Positions 47,237 through 55,943 of a stretch of DNA of 64,000 bases are shown here, piece by piece. A program made the translations under genes and the position numbers. Origin of the DNA: Myxococcales bacterium (GTDB lineage Bacteria; Myxococcota_A; Polyangia; Polyangiales; Polyangiaceae); contig JADJCA010000011.1 in the NCBI GenBank assembly GCA_016703425.1, positions 432,201 to 496,200 on the forward strand, written 5' to 3'. Below the pieces are notes generated by a model. It had not been told where the DNA came from and ran no database searches. It saw nothing but the letters and a program-made list of their open reading frames with translations. How positions within the stretch are numbered: position 1 is the first letter of the stretch; the number at the start of each line of letters is the position of its first letter.

Positions 47237-48249
47237 GCGCTTCGCAGACCGACAGCGCGAGCCCGCCGGCTTCCAAGAAGCCTCGCGCCACCGACGTGGC
47301 GGTTCGGCTCCGAAACCTGACCAAGCACTTTGGCAAGAAGGTCGCCGTCGACGGCGTTTCGCTGGAGATCGAGGCCGGCACGGTCTACGGCCTCATCGGT
47401 CCAAACGGCGCTGGCAAGACCACCACCTTCTCGATGATGGCAGGCTTCCTCGAGCCGACGGACGGCGCCGTGGAGGTCCTTGGGTATTCGCCTCGCGACG
47501 TCGCGGCGCTCAAGAGCCGCTTGGGCGTCTTGCCACAAGACGCCGTCTTGCCGCGTGACGAAGCCGTCGGCGAGTTTCTCGTGTACCTCGCCCGGCTCCA
47601 AGGCGCCGATTCCGCCGAGGCCACACGTGCCGCCAAGAGCGTGCTCGACGAGGTCGAAGGCAAGGATTGGTGGTCGCTCAAGGGCGGGCAGCTCTCCCAC
47701 GGCATGGCGAAGCGCGTGCAGCTTGCATCGGCCCTCCTCGGTGATCCCGACGTGGTGCTCCTCGACGAGCCGACGGCGGGCCTCGATCCGAAACACGCCT
47801 TCGAGGTTCGTCAGCTCATCAAGGCGCGGCGTGGCCGCTGCACGATGATCATCTCGAGCCACAACCTGCACGAGCTGGAGGAGCTGTGCGATGCCGCTGC
47901 CATCCTCGACCTAGGCCGCCTCGTCGTGAGCGGCAGCATCGCGGAGCTCACGGCGCAGTCGGAGGAGATTCACGTGATGCTCTCGGCGACGCCCAAGGGC
48001 GCGCCCACGTACAAGGGACCGCTCGACGCGACGGTGCCGCTGGCCGAGCTCCGCGGCATCCCGCACGTGACGCGGGTGGAGCTCACGGAAGCGCACGAGC
48101 TGATTCTGCATCTCGAGCGCTCGCCGCAAGCCCCCGGACCCGAAGAGATCATCGGGCAGGCGCTGTGGGTGTTGCTGAACCACCAAATCCGCATCCGCGG
48201 CGTGTCCCTCGGCAAAGGCCTCGAACGCCGCGTGATGGATCTTGTTTAG
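47233..48249 (+). CDS. ABC transporter ATPase
   Basis: The GTG at 47233 follows GGAGGG and overlaps the permease stop. The nucleotide-binding domain has Walker A GPNGAGKTTT, Q-loop (LPQDAVLPRDE), signature LSHGM in place of LSGGQ, Walker B VVLLDEPTAGLD and the H-loop SSHNLHELEELC. A C-terminal extension of about 100 residues (from SEEIHVML) is common in ABC-2 exporter ATPases. With the preceding permease it forms an exporter whose cargo is not indicated. The LSHGM variant keeps the key Ser. Confidence 0.92.
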   Translation: MSASQTDSASPPASKKPRATDVAVRLRNLTKHFGKKVAVDGVSLEIEAGTVYGLIGPNGAGKTTTFSMMAGFLEPTDGAVEVLGYSPRDVAALKSRLGVLPQDAVLPRDEAVGEFLVYLARLQGADSAEATRAAKSVLDEVEGKDWWSLKGGQLSHGMAKRVQLASALLGDPDVVLLDEPTAGLDPKHAFEVRQLIKARRGRCTMIISSHNLHELEELCDAAAILDLGRLVVSGSIAELTAQSEEIHVMLSATPKGAPTYKGPLDATVPLAELRGIPHVTRVELTEAHELILHLERSPQAPGPEEIIGQALWVLLNHQIRIRGVSLGKGLERRVMDLV

Positions 48250-48250
48250 T

Positions 48251-48372
48251 GGGGAGCTGGCGCTCCCCCTCCGCGCTTCGCGACGGCGGAGTCCTCCCCC
48301 AGCCTCAACGCGCCTCCGGCGGTTGCCGCCCGCGCGGCGCCCGCGGCGCCGTCGCGGGCGGCCGCCGGAGGC
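48251..48372. terminator. two strong hairpins between convergent genes
   Basis: A perfect seven-pair stem GGGGAGC, TGGC, GCTCCCC lies at 48251-48268, two nt after the ATPase stop. At 48312-48372 a very long hairpin pairs GCCTCCGGCGG with CCGCCGGAGGC and, inside, CCGCCCGCG with CGCGGGCGG. Neither has a clear T run, so terminator action is inferred from position. Confidence 0.55.
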
Positions 48373-48424
48373 ACCTGAACGAGGGCGCCTGGAACGGATT
48401 CCCTGCGCAGCGACCCTCAGCGAC

Positions 48425-49105
48425 TTAACAGGCGATCGTCTCTGTGCGCTCGCTGGGGTCGAAGTCGTCGAATTCGGCGGCGAGGTCCCGGTAGACCGTG
48501 GCCAAGGAGCCAACGGCCAAGACCAGCGACGCTTCCAGTGGCGGCAGCTCGCTCGGGCTGTTGCCGGCCGGAGGCGGGATCGTCATGGTCGACAGGGGAC
48601 GCGAGCGCGGTGCCTCGACGGTGCTGCCGGCGCGCAAGACGTGGCCTGCCGCCGCTTCCATGAGCAGCACTTCGGCGGCGTACGCGTCGGTGCTCGACGT
48701 CGTGGACACCATCGCGTAGCCGCCATCGAAGAGCCGGCGCACGAAGACCGCGCGCCCATCGACGTCGAAGGCCATGACGCTTCGGCCCGGCGCACTCGAC
48801 GAGACCTCGGTGAGGATTCGGTAGGTCGCAAAGGCGCAAATCTGCTGCGTGCGGTGGAGCGCGAGGCAGACGCCTTCGGGATCGAACGTCGCGGCGAGCG
48901 CGACACCGCGAATGGCTGCGAGCTCGAGGAGCAAGAGCTCGCGCGACTCGCGCGCCGTTCGCCGTGCGTCACGGCGCGCGGGGGCTGGAACGACGCCCGA
49001 CGCATGCACGTCGCCGTCGGCGCCGGTGATGGCCTCGCGCTCAAGCACGCTTCCCCTGTCTCCCCTCGGCCCCGTGACGTTCAAAGCGGGCGCGAGCTTA
49101 TCCAT
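48425..49105 (-). CDS. protein of unknown function, possibly Roadblock-like
   Basis: From ATG 49105 (49126 is an alternative) the product has 226 residues. The central part has alternating strands and helices: ELAAIRGVALAATFDPEGV, RSVMAFDVDGRAVFVRRLFD, GYAMVSTTSS, then a helix YAAEVLLMEAAAGHVL. This resembles the Roadblock/LC7 layout seen at 6.5 kb, but less clearly. No motif or signal peptide is seen. It converges on the ABC ATPase and diverges from the methyltransferase. Confidence 0.6.
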   Translation of the reverse strand: MDKLAPALNVTGPRGDRGSVLEREAITGADGDVHASGVVPAPARRDARRTARESRELLLLELAAIRGVALAATFDPEGVCLALHRTQQICAFATYRILTEVSSSAPGRSVMAFDVDGRAVFVRRLFDGGYAMVSTTSSTDAYAAEVLLMEAAAGHVLRAGSTVEAPRSRPLSTMTIPPPAGNSPSELPPLEASLVLAVGSLATVYRDLAAEFDDFDPSERTETIAC

Positions 49106-49216
49106 ATCGCCCGGTCCCCCAAACATGCGCGGCTCAACCGCCGCTTTTTTGTGGGGATAAAGTCGCGCCCGCGTCTCTCGTCGACGTCGGTCGGCGCGCC
49201 ACGTAGAGTCGCCCGC

Positions 49217-50131
49217 GTGTCCGTTCCCGCGGCGAAAACAGCGGTGCGCCGCATCGTGCGGGGCGACAACTTGGAGGCGTTGGCCGCGCTTCCGCGCGCG
49301 TTCTCGCGCCTCGCCTACATCGACCCGCCCTTCAACACTGGGCGGGTGCAGAAGCGCGACCGCATGAAGGTCTCGAGCGCCGACGCCACCCCAGTCAACG
49401 CCAACGCCAACGCCAACGCGAAGGCCTCGCGCGTTGGCTTTCAAGGCCGTCGCTTCAACGTCGAGCGCGTCGTCTCCTCCACCTACCGCGACGCCTTCGA
49501 GGACTACGTTCCTTTCTTGATGGCGCGCATCGAAGCGGCGCTCCCGTGCCTGACGCCGGACGCGTCGCTCTTCGTTCACCTCGACGCGCGCGAGGTCCAC
49601 TACGTCAAGGTCGCGCTCGACGCGCTCTTGGGCCGCGCGTCGTTCAAGAACGAGATCATCTGGGCCTACGACTACGGCGCTCGCTCGAAGGAGCGCTGGC
49701 CGGCCAAACACGACACGATCCTCTGGTACGTCCGTGATCCGAAGCGTTACGTCTTCGAGTACGACGCCATCGATCGAATCCCGTACATGGCGCCGAAGCT
49801 GGTGACGCCGGAGAAGGCGGCGCGCGGCAAGACGCCCACCGACGTCTGGTGGAACACCATCGTGCCGACGGCTGGGCGCGAAAAGACCGGGTACCCGACG
49901 CAGAAGCCGCTCGCGATCCTCGAACGCATCGTCAAGGTGCACTCGAAGCCCGGCGACGTCGTCCTCGATTTCTTCGCCGGCAGCGGCACGACGGGGGAGG
50001 CCGCCGCAAAACATGGTCGAGGCTTCGTGCTCGTCGACGAGAGTCTCGAGGCGTGCCGCGTGGCGGCTCGACGGCTCGCGGCCTATCGCCCGAAGCTCGA
50101 GGGCTTCAAGCTCCGCGCTGGGGCTTCATGA
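49217..50131 (+). CDS. orphan DNA methyltransferase (N6-A/N4-C, beta class)
   Basis: The order of motifs, catalytic IV first (IDPPFNTG at about 35-42) and SAM-binding I late (DFFAGSGTTGEAA at about 251-263), defines the beta class of amino-methyltransferases. DPPF fits adenine-N6 or cytosine-N4 methylation. I chose GTG 49217, just before VRRIVRGDNLEALAALP. No restriction endonuclease or specificity gene is adjacent, so it is probably an orphan with an epigenetic role. Residues about 60-68 are an Asn-Ala repeat encoded by four hexamers. The stop overlaps the next gene. Confidence 0.88.
   Translation: MSVPAAKTAVRRIVRGDNLEALAALPRAFSRLAYIDPPFNTGRVQKRDRMKVSSADATPVNANANANAKASRVGFQGRRFNVERVVSSTYRDAFEDYVPFLMARIEAALPCLTPDASLFVHLDAREVHYVKVALDALLGRASFKNEIIWAYDYGARSKERWPAKHDTILWYVRDPKRYVFEYDAIDRIPYMAPKLVTPEKAARGKTPTDVWWNTIVPTAGREKTGYPTQKPLAILERIVKVHSKPGDVVLDFFAGSGTTGEAAAKHGRGFVLVDESLEACRVAARRLAAYRPKLEGFKLRAGAS
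49397..49420 (+). repeat. in-frame hexamer repeat in the methyltransferase gene
   Basis: Four tandem copies of AACGCC (the last ends in G) encode Asn-Ala repeats in the loop after motif IV. Gain or loss of units would keep the frame and change loop length only. Confidence 0.75.
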
Positions 50132-50553
50132 AGGCGCGACTTGGCCCCACGAAGCCGTGCCCCTGCCAGAGCGGTGTTCGCTACGAGGCTTGTTGTAGGC
50201 CGCTTCACACGGCGGACGCCTTGCCATCGTCGGCGGAAGCGCTCATGCGCTCGCGATTCGCGGCCTTCGTTCTCGGCGACGTCGACTACCTCGTCGCTAC
50301 GCTCGCGCCCGAGCACGAGGACCTCGCGGCTCCACGCGCAGCGCTCGTGCAGACGCTCCGCGAGACCTGTCGGACCGCCCGCTTCATGGGGCTCACCATC
50401 GTGAGCGCGAACGAGTCCGGTGACGGGGCGTGGGTTCAATTTCGCGCGCGCGTGTTCTCCGGCGGCCAAGATCGCTCCTTCGAAGAGACGAGCGAGTTTC
50501 GGCGCGTGGACGGCGCGTGGCGGTACGTCGGCGCGCGCGCCGTCTCGGCTTGA
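50128..50553 (+). CDS. YchJ-like (UPF0225) SEC-C protein
   Basis: The N-terminus has a SEC-C zinc motif (KPCPCQSGVRYEACCRPLH), followed by an SnoaL/NTF2-like domain (LMRSRFAAFVLGDVDYLVATL, then ETSEFRRVDGAWRYVGA). This is the YchJ/UPF0225 architecture, for which no function is firmly known. Its ATG overlaps the methyltransferase stop (ATGA), so expression is coupled. Why a zinc-binding NTF2-like protein is tied to a DNA methyltransferase is unclear. Confidence 0.88.
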   Translation: MKARLGPTKPCPCQSGVRYEACCRPLHTADALPSSAEALMRSRFAAFVLGDVDYLVATLAPEHEDLAAPRAALVQTLRETCRTARFMGLTIVSANESGDGAWVQFRARVFSGGQDRSFEETSEFRRVDGAWRYVGARAVSA

Positions 50554-50620
50554 GCCGCGGAATTTTTCAGTGGCGAAGGCCTCGGTGGCAGGACAGGCCG
50601 GGCGTGCTAGCCCGAGCGGA

Positions 50621-51661
50621 ATGCGATCCGTCGTCGGGGCCTTGGGAAGCGTTCTAGCGTTGCTCTCGGTGGGTGTCGCGACAGCGTGCTCCTCCTCTGC
50701 CGAACCCGCGGCCCAGGTCATCGCGACCGCCGACGCAGGACCGATCGACGACGCGACCGCGGACGCGTCGGGCCCCGTTGCCTGCGATCCCTATGTCGCG
50801 AGGAGCCCCGTGCCGGAGGTTCAGATCGGCCCGACGGGCTTCGAGGCGGCGCTGCTCGCGGAGATCGGCGGGGCGAAGAAGAGCCTCGACATGATGGCCT
50901 TCGATGTCGGTCGCAAAGCGGTCCTCACGGCCCTCGTCGACGCGAAGAAGCGCGGCGTCGCCGTGCGGGTCGTCGCCGACAAAGGCCGCGCGAAGACGCT
51001 GCGCGGGGCGCTCGGCGCCGAGGCCGTTCACGACTCGTCGTTTCCCGCGGCGCATTCGAAGCTCCTGATCGTCGACGGCGCTCGCGCGCAGATCGGCAGC
51101 GGTGACCTCACGGACGTGGCCCTCGAGAAGCACCGCACCGCGGCCGTCGTCTTGAGCGACGCCGCTTCTCTCGGCGAGCTGAAGGCGCTCTTCGAGGCCG
51201 ATTGGGGCGGCGCGCCATCGGCCCCCACGTCGTGCTCGCTCGTGGTGACGCCGGGCGACGCCGCCGCCCGCATCGCGCATCACATCGCGAGCGCGGAGAC
51301 GGCGCTCGATGTTGAGGTCTTCACGGCCACCGAGCCGACGGTCGTCGCGGCCATCAAGGAGCGGGCCGGCGCTGGCGTGCGCGTGCGCGTTCTCTTGGCG
51401 GGCCCCGAGCTCGTGAAGCCCAACGAGGCGACCGGCGCCGAGCTCGTGGCGGCGGGCTGTGAGGTCCGCTTCTACCGTGACTTCGAGGTCCACGCGGGCC
51501 TCGTCGTCACCGACAAGGGCGCGCTCGTGGGCTCTCACGAGCTCGCCGTCGAGGCGTTCACGGCCAATCGTCACTTGTCCGCCGTCGTGACCGACGACGG
51601 ACCGGTCAAGGCGCTGCGCGCCCAGTTCGACGCGGACTGGCCCAAGGGCGCCCTGCGGTAA
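50621..51661 (+). CDS. phospholipase D-like lipoprotein with one degenerate catalytic motif
   Basis: The ATG at 50621 gives a signal with lipobox VATACS. Two PLD-like repeats follow. Repeat 1 has a full HxKx4D motif (H145-S-K147-LLIV-D152). In repeat 2 the corresponding HAGLVVTD lacks the Lys. PLD enzymes need two HKD motifs to form one site, from one chain or a dimer, so this protein either dimerises through repeat 1, like Nuc, or has lost activity. The upstream frame to 50420 overlaps the YchJ gene and is not used. Confidence 0.82.
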   Translation: MRSVVGALGSVLALLSVGVATACSSSAEPAAQVIATADAGPIDDATADASGPVACDPYVARSPVPEVQIGPTGFEAALLAEIGGAKKSLDMMAFDVGRKAVLTALVDAKKRGVAVRVVADKGRAKTLRGALGAEAVHDSSFPAAHSKLLIVDGARAQIGSGDLTDVALEKHRTAAVVLSDAASLGELKALFEADWGGAPSAPTSCSLVVTPGDAAARIAHHIASAETALDVEVFTATEPTVVAAIKERAGAGVRVRVLLAGPELVKPNEATGAELVAAGCEVRFYRDFEVHAGLVVTDKGALVGSHELAVEAFTANRHLSAVVTDDGPVKALRAQFDADWPKGALR

Positions 51662-51720
51662 GCGGGCCAGCCGCAGGTCCGGTTGAGGTGCGCGGCGCGC
51701 TGGCCACCGCGCGCAGCGTC

Positions 51721-52710
51721 ATGACATCCTTCCGGACCATGGGTCTTCGCTCGCTCACGGTTCTTCTCGCGCCCGCTCTCGTCGTCGTCGCCGCCTGTTC
51801 GTCGTCGACTACGGCGTCTTCGTCCACGCCTTCCAACACCGACGCGGGCGTCGATGCCACCGTGGCTCGCGACGACGTGCGCTTCGTCGCGCTGGGCGAC
51901 ACGGGTAAGGGCAACGCAGGGCAAAAGGCCGTCGCCGCCGCGATGGCGACGAAGTGCGCCGCCAGCGGCTGCGACTTCGCCGTGCTCCTCGGCGACAACA
52001 TCTACGAGTCGGGCATCAGCTCGCCCGACGATCCCGAGATGCAGTCCAAGTTCGAAGACATCTACGCGGCGCTCGACATGGACTTCCAGATCGTCCTCGG
52101 CAACCACGACTACGGCGGCCAAGGATACGGCAACGAGTTCGACAAGGCCGCGCACGAGGTCGCCTATTCGGCCAAATCGAAGAAATGGAAGCTGCCGGCG
52201 CCGCACTATCGCTTTCAGAAGACCCACGTCGACTTCTTCGTCCTCGACACCAACCTGATGATGTACGGCCGCGACGCGGCGCAGAAGACCGACGTGACCG
52301 GCTGGCTCGCCGAGAGCAACGCGCCGTGGAAGATCGCCCTCGGTCATCACCCCTACAAGTAGAACGGCCCGCACGGAAACGCGGGCACCTACGACGGCCT
52401 CTCAGACGGTTCGACGTTCTCGGGCAAGGGCGTCCAAACATTCATGGACGGCATCGTCTGCGGCAAGGTCGACTTGTATCTCTCGGCCCATGATCACTCG
52501 CTGCAGTGGCCGACCGACACTTGCAAGGGAACGGCGCTCGCGGTGTCCGGCGCGGGTGCGTCCCCGACGACGCTAAGTCCGAAGAACCCCACCAAGTTTG
52601 AGACGACGAAGCTCGGGTTCCTCTACGTCACGCTCACGAAGGCGTCGCTCACGGCGGAGTTCATCGACGAAACAGGCGCCTCGCTGCACACCGAGAAGCT
52701 ATCCAAGTAG
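51721..52710 (+). pseudogene. metallophosphoesterase lipoprotein interrupted by an in-frame TAG
   Basis: A lipobox (VVVAAC) is followed by a calcineurin-like phosphoesterase of the purple-acid-phosphatase type: FVALGDTGKG, LLGDNIYESG, GNHDYGG, ALGHHPYK, then TAG at 52360-52362. In the same frame it continues NGPHGNAGTYDG and LSAHDHSLQW (the last metal-binding motif) to 52710. The family has Ser or a similar residue at the TAG position, so TCG to TAG is a plausible change. The part before the stop lacks the last metal ligands. Real nonsense mutation, read-through and sequence error cannot be told apart here. Starts 51721 and 51739 both give the signal. Confidence 0.75.
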
Positions 52711-52883
52711 CCTCGTCGCGCCGCGTACTGTGAACTGCGCGTTCACGTCGCGCTGGGGAGACGCTGGGCGAGGGGGCGGCGAGACGCACGAGAGAAGCAG
52801 CGGGGCGGCGGCGCCATGCGAAGGTGACCTCCTGCTCCGGCGTGGCGCGACGCGCCAGCCTTGGGCCCCGTGGAGGCGTTCTC

Positions 52884-53615
52884 ATGAAGCTTCGAGCGCT
52901 GCTGTTTGCATTGGCATTGCCGGTCTCTCTGGCGCTCGGCGGGTGCGCGGCCGACGCATCGGACGACGTCGACGACGCCGACGACGCCGACGGTGAGAGC
53001 GGCGAAGCGGCGCAGGAGCTGGTCTTGCGCGGGTACACGGAGCCGACGTCGGCGCACCGCGACGCCGCGCGCACGCGTTTCGCTCACGTCGATCCGAACG
53101 GCGTTGTGCCGCGGGCGCTGCTCGACAACGCGCTCGCGTTCGTCGTGGCCAACACGCAGCGCGTCAACCACGAGGACTACGTCGGCGTCATCGACTACGC
53201 GAAGCACTCGGGCAAGAAGCGCTTCTTCGTGGTCAACCTCGAGAGCGGCGCCGTCAGCGCGCACGTGGTGGCTCACGGCTCCGGCAGCGATCCGGGCAAC
53301 TCGGGCTTCGCGAAGAGCTTTGGCAACGTGTCCGGGTCAAACCGCACGTCGCTCGGCTACTTCCTGACGGCCGAGACCTACTACGGTCGCGCCGGCTATT
53401 CGCTGCGGCTCGATGGTGTGTCGGACACCAACAGCCGCGCGCGCGGTCGCAACATCGTCATTCACGGCGCGTCGTACGTCGACTCGTGGCGCACCAAGCA
53501 GGGCCGCTCGTGGGGCTGCCCCGCCGTGCCCGAGGGTGAGCGCAACGACATCATCCGCAAGTTGCGCGACGGCCGCGTCATCTACGCGGAACGCTCTGAC
53601 GTGATCGACGGCTGA
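52884..53615 (+). CDS. murein L,D-transpeptidase-like lipoprotein
   Basis: A strong ribosome site (GGAGG) precedes ATG 52884. The signal has lipobox LALGGC, then an Asp/Glu-rich linker. The catalytic domain belongs to the YkuD_2 type: YVGVIDYAKHSGKKRFFVVNL, HVVAHGSGSDPGNSGFAKSF, NIVIHGASYVDS and RSWGCPAVP, which supplies the His and catalytic Cys (S-x-G-C). Such enzymes form or exchange crosslinks in peptidoglycan in the periplasm. Lipoprotein anchoring would place it at the outer membrane facing the wall. Confidence 0.88.
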   Translation: MKLRALLFALALPVSLALGGCAADASDDVDDADDADGESGEAAQELVLRGYTEPTSAHRDAARTRFAHVDPNGVVPRALLDNALAFVVANTQRVNHEDYVGVIDYAKHSGKKRFFVVNLESGAVSAHVVAHGSGSDPGNSGFAKSFGNVSGSNRTSLGYFLTAETYYGRAGYSLRLDGVSDTNSRARGRNIVIHGASYVDSWRTKQGRSWGCPAVPEGERNDIIRKLRDGRVIYAERSDVIDG

Positions 53616-53629
53616 GCAAGCAAGAGAGG

Positions 53630-54700
53630 TTAGTGCTTTGCCGCCGGCGGCTGGTACGAGCAGAGCGGATCTTCGGCCAGCGGATCGCCGGTCGCTGCGA
53701 AGGCGCGGGCGCGCGAGCCGCCGCAGACGGAGTGGAACGAGCAGATGCCGCACCGCCCACCGAAGTCGCCCGCGTGCCGGAGCGAGGTGAAGAGCGGCGC
53801 GTCGCGGTACATCTCGACGGGGTCGGCGGCGCGGACGTTGCCGGCGGAGAGCGGCAGGAAGCCGGACGGTGACACATCGCCGGTGTGCGAGATGAACATC
53901 ACGCCGTTGCCGTCGCGGATGCCGAAGCCGCCGCGCATGGCGTTGGCCATAGGCAGGTGTTTGCGCTCGAGGACGATGCGCCGAAAGTGAGGCGCTTCCG
54001 TCGTGGTCACGATGGGAAAGCCGTCGCCGCGAGGCCGATCGGCAAGCCACTGAAGGACGCGCTCCGTCTCCTCCGCGTCGATCGGCGAGAGAACGGTGCC
54101 GCGGCCAACGCTCACCAAGAAGAAGAGACTCCATCGGGCCACGCCGAGCTGGCACGCGAGTGCATGAATGGCCTCCAGCTCGCCAAGGGTCTCCTTCGCG
54201 ACGAGCGTGTTGACCTGCACCATGAGCTTCGCCTCGGCGGCAGCGCGCCCTGCCGCGAGGGTGCGCTCGAAACAACTGGGGACGCCGCGCATGGCGTCGT
54301 GCGATTGAGCGCTCGCTCCGTCGATGCTGAGTGAGATCGCGTCGACGCCGGCGTCCTTCAGCTTGTGAATAACCTCGGGGGTGAGCCGAGGCGTTGCGCT
54401 TGGCGACACCGAGACAGCGAGCCCGCGGGACCGCGCGTAGGCGATGAGGTCAAAGAGGTCGGCTCTTTCGAGCGGGTCGCCGCCGGTAAGCACCAGGTGC
54501 GGGCTCGGCTCACCAAAGGAGGCGAGCCGATCGATGAGCGAGCGGCCCTCCGTGGAGGACAACTCGTCGGGATCGCTGTTGGGCGACGCCTCGGCGCGGC
54601 AGTGGCGGCACGCGAGGCTGCAGGCGCGGGTCACCTCCCAGTAGATGCGCCGCGGGGCGCGACCGAAATCGAAGGCGTGGTCCGTGGACAAGCCGTGCAT
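53630..54700 (-). CDS. radical SAM/SPASM protein (TIGR04053-like, AhbD/NirJ relatives)
   Basis: The 356-residue protein starts FDFGRAPRRIYWEVTRACSLACRHCRAEA, with the SAM cluster Cys at 27, 31 and 34. The core has LTGGDPLERADL and LSIDGASAQSHDAMRG. The C-terminal SPASM-like domain (CGICSFHSVCGGSRARAFA and a later PLCSYQP) holds an auxiliary cluster. The opening matches family TIGR04053, related to the haem-synthesis enzymes AhbC, AhbD and NirJ and to peptide-modifying enzymes. No haem d1 or peptide genes are nearby. Substrate unknown. Confidence 0.88.
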   Translation of the reverse strand: MHGLSTDHAFDFGRAPRRIYWEVTRACSLACRHCRAEASPNSDPDELSSTEGRSLIDRLASFGEPSPHLVLTGGDPLERADLFDLIAYARSRGLAVSVSPSATPRLTPEVIHKLKDAGVDAISLSIDGASAQSHDAMRGVPSCFERTLAAGRAAAEAKLMVQVNTLVAKETLGELEAIHALACQLGVARWSLFFLVSVGRGTVLSPIDAEETERVLQWLADRPRGDGFPIVTTTEAPHFRRIVLERKHLPMANAMRGGFGIRDGNGVMFISHTGDVSPSGFLPLSAGNVRAADPVEMYRDAPLFTSLRHAGDFGGRCGICSFHSVCGGSRARAFAATGDPLAEDPLCSYQPPAAKH

Positions 54701-54729
54701 GGTGGGCGACCACGAGCAGGACCCGTACC

Positions 54730-54766
54730 AGGGAAAGATTGGGCCTCGGCGTTCTGCCGGGGCCCA
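54730..54766 (-). terminator. terminator between the lipoprotein and radical SAM genes
   Basis: On the minus strand, TGGGCCCCGGC, AGAAC, GCCGAGGCCCA is followed by ATCTTTCCC. It lies 80 nt after the stop of the gene at 54846. Confidence 0.6.
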
Positions 54767-54845
54767 TTCTTGGGGGGCTATTGGGCCCGCTACGCGTGCG
54801 TCGCGAACGCGATGCGCTCGCGTGCGCGGATCTTGCGCGTGCCGC

Positions 54846-55757
54846 TCAGCGCTCCGGTGCGACGACCTTCACGCTGTTGGTGGGTGCGCCGTTCGCCAGG
54901 GAGAACTGGACCTTTGCGGAGTAGCTCGCCGGTGTGATGCGGCCGCTCGCGTCCTGCTGGTCCTTCTTTCCTTCAATGGCGAGCTCTGACGCCGACGTGA
55001 ACTTCAGCGAATCGAGCGATGCGATGTTGAGGCCGAGATCGTAGGTCTTCACCTCAGGGAACGACATCAGCGACATGTACAGGTGATCGCCGTCCATCGC
55101 CGGATCGCCGCCCGCCACTTCGTACACGCGGGCCAGGACGCCCTCTCGCTCAATCTGCTTTATGCCGTAGACGCCACCCAAGAAGTTCGCGGCGGCGTCG
55201 GTCTGGGGCGTCACCGATTGCGTTCCGCCATGCGCCGCGGGGGCTTCCACCGACAACGTGGGCGCGACGCGGCCTGCCGTGAGCGAGTAGCGAATCGTAA
55301 CCTGCCCGTCCTCCTTCTTCGTGTTCCCTTCGGCGTCGAGCGTGTCCCACGAGACCGACAAGCGAACGACGCCTGCCGACGGGACCTCGACCTTCGCGAC
55401 CGTAGACACGTTGAGGCCCGTGTCCCATACGGTGTCGGATTCGTCGCCGCTGAGGCCGAGCCATAGGTAGTTGCCGTTCATCGCCGGATCGCCGCCGCCC
55501 ATCTCGAAGACGCGAACGTCGAGCTCGTCGGGGCTTCCGACGTTGGTCACGTTCCAGAGGCTGGCGAGGTGCTGGTGTTCGGGCTTCGTCGACGCGAGCA
55601 CATCCCTCGCGATCGGCGCTGCGGGGGGAGGCGGCGCATCGGTGGCGCGAACCTCGCTGCTCGCGGTCTCGTCGCCGCCCGACGATGCGGAACATCCACC
55701 GAGCATGAGCGCGGCCAGGACGAATGAAGAACCGACAAGGAAGTTGGAAAGGGACAT
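54846..55757 (-). CDS. lipoprotein with an internal duplicated domain
   Basis: ATG 55757 is preceded by GGAGG and gives lipobox LMLGGC. The mature protein consists of two related units of about 110 residues. Unit 1 has LDVRVFEMGGGDPAMNGNYL and TVWDTGLNVSTV. Unit 2 has VLARVYEVAGGDPAMDGDHL and KTYDLGLNIASL. Each starts with 'RVxExxGGDPAM(N/D)G' and ends with a beta-rich part. I do not recognise the repeat family. It is exported and transcribed alone (terminator downstream). Confidence 0.75.
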   Translation of the reverse strand: MSLSNFLVGSSFVLAALMLGGCSASSGGDETASSEVRATDAPPPPAAPIARDVLASTKPEHQHLASLWNVTNVGSPDELDVRVFEMGGGDPAMNGNYLWLGLSGDESDTVWDTGLNVSTVAKVEVPSAGVVRLSVSWDTLDAEGNTKKEDGQVTIRYSLTAGRVAPTLSVEAPAAHGGTQSVTPQTDAAANFLGGVYGIKQIEREGVLARVYEVAGGDPAMDGDHLYMSLMSFPEVKTYDLGLNIASLDSLKFTSASELAIEGKKDQQDASGRITPASYSAKVQFSLANGAPTNSVKVVAPER

Positions 55758-55943
55758 GACGAAGCCTCCACGGGGAGCCTCAGCATCAAGCGCGCCGCGC
55801 GAAGGGCACCAATTTTTCGAGCAGACACCTCGGATTTGCGCGAACTGTGATCGCTCTCGGCCCGCGGACCCTTCGCAGCTCATGGATCGCACCGCGCCGC
55901 ATTGGATCGGTTCGGTTCGCCGATTCCGGAGGTTCGCGCAGGC

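Noticed and set aside
48425..50014. Extension of the minus-strand gene through the methyltransferase region
   Set aside because: The extension is antisense to methyltransferase motifs IV and I. The real start is at or near 49105.
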